The position numbers and the translations under genes were made by a program. The notes beneath the pieces are model-generated. The model had not been told where the DNA came from and searched no databases. It saw nothing but the letters and a program-made list of their open reading frames with translations. A DNA stretch of 64,000 nucleotides from Cristatella mucedo (taxonomy: Eukaryota; Bryozoa; Phylactolaemata; Cristatellidae): assembly GCA_009760855.2 (NCBI GenBank), contig WPIO01000032.1, forward strand, positions 246,001 to 310,000. The letters run 5' to 3'. This document shows, piece by piece, positions 54,520 through 64,000 of the stretch (the first letter of the stretch is position 1; every line of letters begins with the position of its first letter).

Positions 54520-55970
54520 AGTAATGCATCTCCGTCTGTAACGCCACAGAGACTGCGTGGGCGCTACACAAGAGAGTTTTGTATAGCGCACTCACAGCCT
54601 AAGTGGCTTTCAGTACGCATTCGGTAGCCAACAGACTTTATCTTACGCAACAAAGAGAAAGTGAGAAGCCTAGCTGAGTCAGGAGAACATTTGGGGCAGT
54701 GAGTAGCAGGGAAGTAAAAGATGTGAGCCGTGATGGCACACTAGGTAAGGCGGTTGCTATTCAACGACCTCGGCCCGAGGTCGCGGGTTCAAATCCTGCT
54801 GTGGCCATTATTTATCGCAGCTGCAAGCGCTGGTGATAGCCGCAAAGGCTTTTCTGTCGCTATACAAAGGAGGCTGTTAACTCAGCTAGTATTTCATTTA
54901 GCAACTCAGGACAGCTATAAAGATGTGCCTTAAGCGGCAACAGGAGATCAGTTTTCGTTGCGTAAGAATTGTGAAAGTAAAGTGAGTTCCGAAGTCTAAG
55001 ACCTGCAGAGCAAAAGCTTCTGTAATTTATCTCCGTCTGTAACTCCACAAAGTCATAGAGACCATGTGGGTGTTACGCAGGAGAGTTTTGTATAGCGCAC
55101 TCACATCCCAAGCGGCTTTCGGTACGCATTCGGTAGCCAACAGACTTCGTCTCACGCAACAAACAGAAAGCGGGAAGCATAGCAGAGTCAGAAGAGCAGT
55201 TGAGGTAGTGAGTAGCATAGAAGTAGCAGTTCAGGACCGCTGAAAAGGATGAGCCATAGTCGGCAGTAGGAGAGTAGATGTCGTTGCGTAAAAATTGTGG
55301 AAGCGAGTTCCACAGTCTAGGACCTGCAGAGCTAAAGCTTCTGTCGCCAACGGTCTGTAAGCGGAGGAATGGGACTGCTAATTTATTGTCCGCACAGGAC
55401 CTGAGGGCACGAACGTGCTGAAACTGATGCAGCAGTTCAGCTAGATACGAAGGAGCCAAGCCGTGGCGGGCCTTGTGGGTCAGCGTAAGAACTTTGCTCT
55501 GTATCCATTGCTCAACCGGCATCCATCCTAGCTCTTTCTGTCGCCAACGGTCTCTAAGTGAAGTTACGGAAATGCTAATGTTTTGTCTATACAGGACCTG
55601 GGGGCACAAGGAGGCTGAAACTGGTCTATTAGTTCAGCTAGGAATGAAAGAGATAAGCCGTGGCGGGCCTTGTGGGTAAGAACTTTGCCCAGCATCCGTT
55701 GATCAACCGGCAGCCATCTAAGCTCTTTCAGCAAAGTAGACCTGTGGTCAAACATCTGTGATTTGTAAATTATTCTTGCAGCTATATTTATCGCCAACTG
55801 CAGTGGCCTTGTGGCTGTTTTCGGTAACCCAGCCGAAAGGCAATTACAATAATCTAGCCAAGACCAAACTAAGGCGCTAGTTAAATTCTTTGCAAGTCAC
55901 TGTTGAAGAGCTCCTAATCTTAGCTGGGGATCGGACGTGATATCTAGCTGTGGAAGCAGTCTAAGAATGT
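54520..55970 (-). mobile_element. Three stacked LINE-A 3' fragments with a nested SINE-2
   Basis: LINE-A 3' blocks start at about 54525 and again at about 55028, so at least two copies lie head to tail. A third overlapping C-terminal segment begins near 55535 (minus-strand KELRWLPVDQRMLGKVLTHKA against ELGWMPVEQWIQSKVLTLT in the second copy). The second copy's minus-strand frame (55073-55609) is long: HGLAPSYLAELLHQFQ, GPRLWNSLPQFLRND. Confidence 0.82.
54724..54898 (+). mobile_element. SINE-2 nested in LINE-A
   Basis: GCCGTGATGGCACACTAGGTA, GTCGCGGGTTCAAATCCTGC, GCAAGCGCTGGTGATAGCCG and GAGGCTGTTAACTCAGCTAG. LINE-A sequence continues on both sides (AGTAGCAGGGAAGTAAA / GCAACTCAGGACAGC). Confidence 0.87.
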
Positions 55971-55984
55971 GATTGTGTAAAAAA

Positions 55985-56160
55985 AATACTAGCTGATTTA
56001 ACAGCCTCTTTTTTATAGCATCAGAAGAGCCTTGACGGCAATCACCAACGCTTGCAGTAGCGATACAGGATCGCCCACCGTAGGAATCGAACCCACGACC
56101 TCGGGGACGAGGTCGTGAAAAGCAACCGCCTCACCTAGTGCGTGCCATCACGGTAGGCAG
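55985..56160 (-). mobile_element. SINE-2
   Basis: Reversed: ACTAGCTGATTTAACAGCCTC, GGAATCGAACCCACGACCTCG, GCAACCGCCTCACCTAGTGC. Confidence 0.85.
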
Positions 56161-56459
56161 TAATACATGCGCAGAGAAGGTTAGAGAAGTCTAGATTTGA
56201 TGTCACAAACGGATGTAGTAACTACGCTGTAGCACCCTAATCTAAGCCCAACCGACGTCGCGTAGCTGGTGGTAAGTATTCAGACAGGACCATGTATCTA
56301 ATTTAGCCATGCGGCAAGAGGTCTTTTTGGAAAAGGACAGAGACTCTACGCAGAAGCTACGAGGTATATACTGGCCAAGTCAATTCTGAGGTCAAGACTT
56401 TTTAGTTAGCGAGAGGCCCTAGGGTTGCACATAGCTTTCAGGTTGGTCTTATCGTCGTT

Positions 56460-56730
56460 CTATTTGATGATGTTAGTTTGCAAGCGAGATCAGATTAATG
56501 AAACTTGAATCTGCGAGGGAGTTGAGAGAGAATTCCAGCTGCTGGGAGGTATTGAATGGTCGAAACGAGCGAACTTGTGTGTCATCCGCATAGAAATAAA
56601 AGCCTCGAATGTGTTCGGCGGTTACAACGGCAAGAGGAGGACGTATATTGCGTAAACGAGTGAACATAGAGCTGATCTCTAAGATACTCATAATTCAAAG
56701 GCTCGCTGAATGACCGCTGGCTTTTTAAAT
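56460..56730 (-). mobile_element. LINE RT fragment
   Basis: Minus-strand FYFYADDTQVRSFRPF (YADD block) followed by LEFSLNSLADSS. Upstream it breaks up. Confidence 0.7.
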
Positions 56731-57235
56731 CCATTCTCTCAAATACCGCCACTGAGTTAGGACCTTAGCCTCCGCTGTGCAATGCCAAAGATGCCCACGC
56801 TACACAGGCATGCAGTTAAGGAGGGCTCGTTGATCAATGATATCATACTGCGACGACAGAGCTGCTATGACGCACGGTGTGTTTTCGCTAATTTGTATAC
56901 GCGAAGAATTTTCAATGCATGAGCATCTGCAGCATTAGTTCCGAGAGCGTTGGCGGAGGGCAGTGGATGAGGCACCACCGTCTGCACATGGCTTTGCATT
57001 GCCTCGCCAACCAGCATCGAGTCTGCAAAGAGAGCTAAATAATCGCAGCGGCCAATCATACAAAAGGGCTTGTCTATGCAGATAACTAAGATCGGAGGAA
57101 AACAGTAACGAGCGAAGAGCAAGCGGCAGAAGCTGAAACTGAAAAACTTCGCATGGGCTCTACAGGCTACTCTACCTTAGGGGGAGAGGAGACAGGTAGA
57201 CCTCGGGTAGGGAAGATATCTCCCAGCCGACGCAG
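56731..57235. other. Intergenic, nothing recognised
   Basis: No supported exon or repeat. Confidence 0.4.
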
Positions 57236-57239
57236 CGTC

Positions 57240-58375
57240 TAGGCATAGCTATGCTCCTATATTGCATGACTAACGTTATAAATATTTCACTTGCCTCAGG
57301 TCTTGTCCCGGCCCCTGTTAAAAAGGCTGCAGTCAGGCCACTACTCAAGAACGCAAGTCCAGACCAAGAGAATTCTATCAACTTCCGCCCAGTTTCCCTT
57401 GTACCTTTCGTGTTAAGGCACAGGAACGAGTCATGGCAGAACAGCTGAACTCGTATATTGAAACTTCAAACTTTGCCAGTAATTTGTTGTCTGGTTTAAT
57501 AGCTAATCACTCCACAGAGTCAGCATTGCTTCCTGCGGACAGCGACCTACTCAGGAAGTAGACATAGGATGATTATCCTGCAAAACATTTATGTGGGCGG
57601 ACTAAGATGGCCCCCCCCCCCGAGGAATCACTGAAGTGTACGGTGTTCCCCGGGGCTCTGTGCTAGGTACAGTTCTTTTCATGGCTCATGATCTCCGTCT
57701 TACCTATGTGACTGCCACGCACAAGCTAGACCTTCACTTCTATGCCAAACTCTGCAGCTAGGCTCGTCTGCTGCTGCTTCGTGAGCGTCGCAGTTGCTTC
57801 ATCACACCACTTCTCGCCAGCCTGCACTGGCTCCTAATCAAGTAGCGCATCGACTTCACGGCTCTGCCACTTACTCTTAGCCTCCTTCATTCTCTGGCTC
57901 CAGCGGATACCTAGCGCGTCTCCTCCCCAACAGGCTAGGTATCGTACCACCCGCTTTCCGAATCAAATCGTTTAGCTACACACCTCGTCCGCACCTCAAA
58001 TCCTTTGGAGACCGTGCCTTTAGTTTGTATGCTCCAAAAACCTGGAACTCACTCCCAACTTCCGTCGCGATATTCCCTGACTTGACGACACTTAAAAAAA
58101 AGCTAAAAACGCGTCTATTTAACACAGCCTTTAATGGGTTCACGCGATTTGTCTTTTGTGTGTCTCTGAGTGCTGCCAGAATGCATGCTGCCACTTATCG
58201 TATTTGCATGCTGACCGTTCGCGCGTCATCTCTAACCATGTTATGCTTGTTGACATTGAGCATGCTACCATAAACTATTCGATCGTGCGCTTTCTTTACA
58301 GCAAATTTAAAGTGCATAGAAAGAGATAAAGTTCCATAGTGTTGCTATACAAATATATTGCTATTATTAATATCA
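57240..58375 (+). mobile_element. LINE-B with RT start and C-terminus
   Basis: VPAPVKKAAVRPLLKNAS and FRPVS (first RT block), then GVPRGSVLGT-like sequence near 57640, then the degraded C-terminal region (CACACCACTTCTCGCCAGCC), TCAAATCCTTTGGAGACCGTG, CTTAAAAAAAAGCTAAAAAC and the tail AGTGCATAGAAAGAGATAAA. A catalytic YADD block is not seen. Confidence 0.8.
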
Positions 58376-58524
58376 TGATTATTAGTCACGTAACTTACAA
58401 GACGGGACTTCCATGCTTGCTCTTCTTAGAGCACTGTCAAACAATGAAGAACACAATATTCTAATGCAGAATAATTTTGGTAAAAGAATAAGACTTGCAC
58501 ACGATAGGTATTGTGGCATGTTTA

Positions 58525-58680
58525 ATAATAATATTAACAATGCATTTATATAGCGCTCTCCGAGAACTTAACCTCTTTCTAGGCACTTTACTTATGCTGC
58601 AAAGGAAGCATGGTCGAATGGTTAGCGGTAGCATGCTCAATAACGACAAGCATGACGTCGAGGTGACATACACAGGATCA
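58525..58680 (-). mobile_element. LINE-B 3' tail
   Basis: ATGCATTTATATAGCGCTCTC, CCTCTTTCTAGGCACTTTAC and CGAATGGTTAGCGGTAGCATG. Confidence 0.75.
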
Positions 58681-59150
58681 AGAGAACGCAATTCTTCGTC
58701 GCTCAAGAAAAATGGAAGCGTCCATCTAACCATACGTTAAAAAAGTAACGCATTTATGCTACAACAGAGATTAAACATAACCCTCGCAGATATGATCGCT
58801 TTGACTTACTTTGAGGCAAAGCTGAGAGGTGCGTGCATAGAGATGCTCTCCTGTGGTTGGGTAGGACAGCTAAAAAGGAATTGTCAAGCTCAGAACTGAA
58901 CGTGGTGAAGCTAAAACTAGCGCAAAAGTTCAACTAGTCATGAAGGCACAAGCCGTGAGAGGCCGTAGTGCATACAACTGAGACATATATCCGCCGATCA
59001 TGCGGAGCTATTTGAGTACTTTTAAGCACGTGGAGACACGAGCGACTCTCCTGTATTAACAGACCAACCTAGCGGCAGTATTCAAAATCGACTAAAAATG
59101 TGCAGTGCCTGTTTTGGAAGCCCAACTATTACTGAGCGCTAGCAGTCGTG
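58681..59150. other. Intergenic, nothing recognised
   Basis: Weak LINE-A-like words only (AAAACTAGCGCAAAAG). Confidence 0.4.
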
Positions 59151-59151
59151 C

Positions 59152-59298
<147 letters not shown>

Positions 59299-59577
59299 CA
59301 CCGAGATTGTGAGATCTGTGGCTTGCCAGCGAAATGAGTAATTCCTAATTTAGGACATGCGTCAACAAATAGTGGCTCGCTATAGGAGGTGGTCTTCTGA
59401 ACTAAGATTTTTAACGTCACGCGGTCGTCATAGAGGGCGCCCAATTGACCAGTAATTAACGGCAGTTTCACCGTTGGACCTCTATTTAACAGCGAAAAGC
59501 CACATATTCCAGAAACGCACCTAGCGGAGCGTTCCAAAAATAGGTATATAGTTTTATTGCCGTTCAGATTAATAAAT

Positions 59578-60400
59578 AATAATAATAATGCACTTGATAA
59601 AGCGCCCTCGGAGAACTCAATCTCTTTCTTGGCGCTTTACATTTGATGTAAAGGGAAACGTGATCGAATGGTGAGTGGCATCCTGCTGGATAAACAATAA
59701 GAATAACATGGTTAGGGTGACATGCACAGGGTCAGCATGGTAAGCCGTAATGACTCACTAGGTAAGGCGGTTGCTTTTCACGTCTTCGGTCCCGAGGTCG
59801 TGGGTTCGAATCCTGTGGTGGGCGATCCTTTATCGCTGTGGCAAAGCGGTGGTGATTGCCGTCAAGGCTCTTCTGTTGCTATACAAAAAGACGCTGTTAA
59901 ATCAGCTTGTATTTATTATTTATTTATTTATGCGAGAGTGGTTAGTGGCCGCATGCACAGTGTCAGCACGCATAAGCACATCAAGGACGGATCACAGGGA
60001 CCCTCTAAATGCTGTCCTAAATAGGTGTGTTTTTAAGTTCTTTTTAAATGTGGTCAAGTCAGGGGATGTTCTGACGCAAGTCAGGAGGGAGTTCCAGGCT
60101 TTGGGAGCATACGAACTAAATGCACGGTCTCCAAAGGATTTGAGGTTTGTACGAGGTAGTGGTAAACTGTTGGATTTGGAAAAGTGGGTGGTGTGATGCT
60201 TGGCCTGGTGGGGGAGTAGATCTGAGAGATAGGCTGGAGCCAAAGAATGAAGTGACCAAAAAGTGAGCGACAAAACTTTGAAGTCGATCCATTGCTTGAC
60301 TGGTAGCCAGTGCAGGTCGGCGAGACGTGGTGTGATGTGGCAACTGCGACGCTCACGACAGACGAGCCTAGCTGCGGAGTTTTGCATTAAAGAAATTCAC
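59578..60400 (-). mobile_element. LINE-B 3' portion split by SINE-2
   Basis: The 3' tail (AATAATAATAATGCACTTGA) and 3' UTR run to about 59740. After the SINE, the minus-strand frame gives RLVCRERRSCHITPRLADL, HWLPVKQWIDFKVLSL, RTNLKSFGDRAFSSYAPKA and TTFKKNLKTHLF. It is the best preserved LINE-B C-terminus in the window. Confidence 0.88.
59740..59935 (+). mobile_element. SINE-2 nested in LINE-B
   Basis: GCCGTAATGACTCACTAGGTA, GTCGTGGGTTCGAATCCTGT, GCGGTGGTGATTGCCGTCAAG, GACGCTGTTAAATCAGCTTG and ATTTATTATTTATTTATTTA. The LINE repeats ATGCACAGGGTCAGCATG / ATGCACAGTGTCAGCACG on its two sides. Confidence 0.88.
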
Positions 60401-60799
60401 CGGCATCCAGGACCTACGGTCTGCTTTGTAGGCGTTAGAAGTAATAAAAAATGCACCGGATTGTGAGGGCACGAATGATAAGTACGAGTGATACCACGAG
60501 CTACGGACGGGTGATACCAGGAGTTTGACATTGGCCAGCAATAGATCTCAAGCTAACGGGGCACGGCACGAGATCGCTACCTTTTCTTTTGAATTTGACC
60601 GCAAAAACACTCTCGCCTCACTAAAAAAAGTAGTCCTTTCCACCTTGGGAAAGCCAGCCTCGAGCTCCGAACCGAAGAGTCGCAGCCCTGTAACGTTGGC
60701 GTGCCAGACAGGCCAGATCGCGAACTTTGTACGCGTCATCTAGGAGACGGACTAGCGACGCTTCGCGCGCTGCGAGATGGCGACCCGAGGAAGCTAGCA

Positions 60800-61427
60800 A
60801 GAGGAAGCCGCCGAAGCAGCCTTGGGCAACGGCGGCGCGCTCAGCGGTCTCTTTAGCCCGCCATCTCTGGCCGACAAAAGAATGCGCGAACTGGCGGCAG
60901 AGAGCCTGACGCTGTGCGCCGAAAAGAAGAGTGCCTGCTGCACCCGGGGCGGGCTCTTTTTCGGAGCGCCTACCAGGGAAGACCTGCCTAGCAAGAAACA
61001 GACCGACTGCGGTTCAGGCATTAGTAGTGCGACGGGCGTAAACAGCTCGACTGTTTCCTCGAAGAATGCAAACAGAGCCCGAACGGCGATCTCGGGGGCC
61101 TGCGTCCCGCAGAGCAATCGCAGTACTCATCTTATGGACGGCGCCCGCGTACCCCCCCCCAATAGTGCCCCGGATGTCGTCGGCATTACCCCGGGTGTCA
61201 GGGGCGGAGGGAGAAAGGGCGCGCAGCCGCCAGTGCCGCTCTCCACAAACCGCGAAACCACTCAGACGAAAGACGCGACGTGGCCACGTGGCCGGAGGCT
61301 AGAACCTTTCGCGACTCGCTACGCGGGGTTCTCGTACGCGTCGTCGACGATTGGCAGTCTACAGAACTGGTTTCAAACTAGAGTTATAACAGGAATTTCT
61401 AGGCTGGAAGGTACGGGCAGCCCTTGA
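60800..61427 (+). CDS. Open GC-rich frame, coding status uncertain
   Basis: After an in-frame TAG near 60797 the frame is open for about 209 codons. It contains SPPSLADKRMRELAAESL and KKSACCTRGGLFFGAP. Long open frames are expected by chance at this GC content, and the opposite strand is open too. No domain is recognised. Confidence 0.2.
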
Positions 61428-63225
61428 CTTCTACCGCGCAAGAGACCGACGCGAAAGTGGAGCGCAGACTGCGGGGAGGTTCGTGAAATGCCCGTTGCGA
61501 AATCCTCTATCGCCAATAGCGAGACAAACCGAAAGATGGCGCGTCAAACAGATGCACCGCCCGACAGGCATATGCAGCCTCTCCTCCTAATGCACATTTT
61601 AGCTCCTAAAGGAAAAGAAATGGAAACCAGCTCCGATCCTCCTCGGTGAAGGAGCCAGCTGTCCAGAAGGGATGTAGAGCAGCGGATAAAAATGGATGGT
61701 CGTACCCCTTTCCGGGTGAGTCTGGATCTCGACGCCAAGAGAACTGACCGCGAGAGTACTGCTAGAAACCCTCTGGAGACACGTCAGACTCTCAAGCAAT
61801 TTCTGATTTTGGTTGGATACGTTTTGATGTGCATGTCCATGATTACGGAAAATAAAGCTCCAGGATGTTTGATGAGATATATAGAAAAATACTTAAACAG
61901 AAATCAGCATCTTTTTAGAGCCGGTTAAATCAAGCAGAGCTGAACTCCCATTTCAAATTTCACTCAGACGCGTAGAGTATTAGCCGAGTTATGGATTTTA
62001 CAAGGCACAAACCCAAACTGGACATCTAGCGGTACGCAAGTCACAAGAATGTGTCACCTCAATAAGCTTCGCGCATGCAACTCAATTTGCCAATTTTCTC
62101 AATTTACCAAGGTTAGATTTGTTGGGATACAAATCCATAGGGTGCGGAGATAGGAAAATTTGTTATTTGTAGATATTTTGCTTCCGGTTCACATTCGGGT
62201 AAGACGTGGTGTGCATAACCATTTTTTCTTGTATGCAGAAGTCGTCAAAGCTTTTTATCCTAGTTCTAAAATAGTTGTCTTTTGAAAGGTACCGTACAGG
62301 ATATTCGATTGTCGGAAAAATTCATTTAAAGGTGGGTGAGTTAGGTAAGCCCACCGAAAGACTGTTTAACCCCTCTAGAAATTCCCGTTTGTCATTCAGG
62401 GATGATGGCTTAAGGCTCCACGCCGAAGGCTTCCCGGCCTTGGTGCTCGCTCCCCCTGGAGAAATAGTTAATCTTAATTTTAAGAGCCTAAAATCGCGAG
62501 CTGAAAAGATATAACTCGACAGGCCTCTTTAAAAAAAGGATAGCAAATAATAGATCATCTGGGTGGCTGGAGCCAACCTAATATCTGCACGAGTGCTTAT
62601 CAACTCGCTGCAAGAGATTCAATACCCAAGGGTTAGTGACGTTTACAGAGTATCGAGCATGTGAAACCAATCAAGCATCGTGCTCAGGCCAGCATGCTAA
62701 AGTAAACATAAAGACACCGACGCCGGTTTACGAGACCCGCGGCTATTAATTTGCTCCGAATCGTGCACAAGTACGCAGGAAAAGCACATTGTTCTCGGAC
62801 AAAGGAAAGGCTGATCAGAGCAGATGCGTCTTTAGCTGACACATAATGGATGCAAACTCATTACAGAGTTGACCGTGCCCCGAAACGAGCTCCAGACTTG
62901 TCATGCGTACGAGCTGATGTCTCGATCGCCGGAAGTTTCAATTTAGTGCGAGGGAAGGCCAGGTGACCTGATGCTGCTGGAGGAGCGTAAGGAAGCTGGA
63001 TACGTAGGCTGGCGCCGCGATCGCCGCAAACGCTTGATTTAGTTCCGCTGCCATACTCTTATCTAAGCCGGCTCCGACTCTGGGCAACGTTCCTTAGCTG
63101 AAAGTATTCCGACTCGAGGGTGGAGGAACTCTTAAAGTTAATGGTTAACTGATTCACTAACCTCATTTATGTAGCAGCTAAAGAGCCTGCAGTCTGATTA
63201 TGCGTCAAGCTTCGGGAGTTTAGTG
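61428..63225. other. Intergenic, no gene recognised
   Basis: A 79-codon frame at 62275-62514 (+, starts TTG) is open but carries no known motif. The rest is unremarkable. Confidence 0.4.
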
Positions 63226-63229
63226 GCCA

Positions 63230-63500
63230 CCTGAATGCGAATGTCATCTACACCGGCAGTAAAGGGATCAAGTGATCATTGGATGAAGAGCGAAGACTCT
63301 AAGAGAGGAACAGGCAGAATAAAGGATAAGTAAAGCGAGGTGTCGTCGGCTTAGAAATAAAAGCTAAGATCGTGCTCGGTATCGACGTCCTCGATCTAAA
63401 TCTTGATAGATAGATAGATAGATAGACGATAGGTAGACGATAGCTAGAGGGGCAATGTATATAGTTCAAAAGACGTCTGGGACTAAACCCAGAGGAGGTA
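63230..63500 (-). mobile_element. LINE RT remnant
   Basis: TCGTCGGCTTAGAAATAAAAG and GATCGTGCTCGGTATCGACG match, reversed, the region around the YADD block of LINE copies at 190 and 56600. A GATA repeat (63409-63424) is inside. Confidence 0.5.
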
Positions 63501-63607
63501 AGCAGCCGTAATGCGAGGGCTTCCCGGACGACCGGCAGCCACTTGCATCTGCGCTATGCCGCCACTCATTGAGATTTCAATGCTGCTGACAGAGGCAGAA
63601 AAATCCC

Positions 63608-63730
63608 CGCCTCCTCTGATAATAGTAATACGTTTGTATAGTGCCGTCAGAGAACTGAATCTCTTTCTAGGAAATTTGCAGATACTTTGTAAAAAGCATT
63701 ACCAAATGATTGGTGGTAACATCCGCAAGC
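63608..63730 (-). mobile_element. LINE-B 3' tail
   Basis: ACGTTTGTATAGTGCCGTCAG, GAACTGAATCTCTTTCTAGG, then ACCAAATGATTGGTGGTAAC. Confidence 0.7.
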
Positions 63731-63924
63731 AGCAGACGTAGTGTAAGCAGGTATACCCGAAGCAGACCAGTTTCCGTCGACTGGTTCGTCGAAATTCGTC
63801 GAATAGTACTTTGCCACGCGGAGCGCGTCTTCGTGCCGTTTTTTCTACAAAAATGCATGGCGCCTACCAACTTCCGAGCTGTCGGTCTGTACTCGTTGCT
63901 GAGCGTTTGGGTTTTAGCCCCCTC

Positions 63925-64000
63925 CCTGGATAAGCTGCTCGCTCTTTACGACATCGGTCACGTGGCTTCGAGTCCTGCAGCCGGAGGCCTACATTGGCCA
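63925..64000 (+). mobile_element. SINE-2-like fragment cut by the window end
   Basis: GCTCGCTCTTTACGACATCGG and CGTGGCTTCGAGTCCTGCAG resemble the B-box end of SINE-2. Confidence 0.4.

Noticed and set aside
62275-62514. 79-codon frame
   Set aside because: No ATG (starts TTG), no recognised motif, no splice sites; length is within chance.

Overview
This is a eukaryotic (animal) genomic window. It has GT-AG introns, tRNA-derived SINEs, non-LTR retrotransposon fragments, many microsatellites and CpG-rich promoter-like stretches, and no operon structure. The gene content (an NR2-type nuclear receptor, a Ly6/quiver-like GPI protein, an ABHD14 hydrolase and a decayed member of an FHQD-motif gene family common in invertebrate genomes) fits an invertebrate bilaterian. 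The sequence alone does not settle the phylum.

Three genes can be assembled with matching splice phases. (1) + strand, 7004-13179: the last three exons of a nuclear receptor ligand-binding domain, with the DNA-binding part not seen. (2) + strand, 34011-37280: a complete three-exon Ly6/uPAR protein of 154 aa with signal peptide, Cys-rich domain and GPI-type tail. (3) - strand, 53867-43333: a complete five-exon ABHD14-like alpha/beta hydrolase of 253 aa with an N-terminal signal anchor and a 33-nt microexon. A probable first exon of an unrecognised gene lies at 28815-28547 (-).

Layout. 1-7 kb: LINE and SINE debris. 7-13.6 kb: the nuclear receptor; its last intron holds a decayed FHQD-family gene, itself broken by a LINE, a large inverted duplication and a TA array. 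13.6-27 kb: repeat tails, GC-rich stretches, a possible solo LTR and hairpins, with no confident gene. 27-41 kb: very GC/CpG-rich, with long GA arrays, the orphan first exon, a second LTR-like copy, a LINE with reverse-transcriptase motifs (31.9-33.5 kb) and the Ly6 gene. 43-54 kb: the ABHD14 gene, whose 7.1-kb third intron is filled with LINE-B copies and CT, TG and TA arrays. 54-64 kb: stacked LINE-A and LINE-B fragments, a GC-rich stretch with an uncertain ORF, and more LINE remnants.

Two LINE families (called LINE-A and LINE-B here) and two SINE families (SINE-1 and SINE-2) account for most interspersed repeats. SINE-1 and LINE-B end in the same hairpin-forming 3' tail, which suggests the SINE uses the LINE machinery. 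Gene and exon calls are from direct reading of splice sites, phase and protein motifs. Names of repeat families are local labels, not database names.
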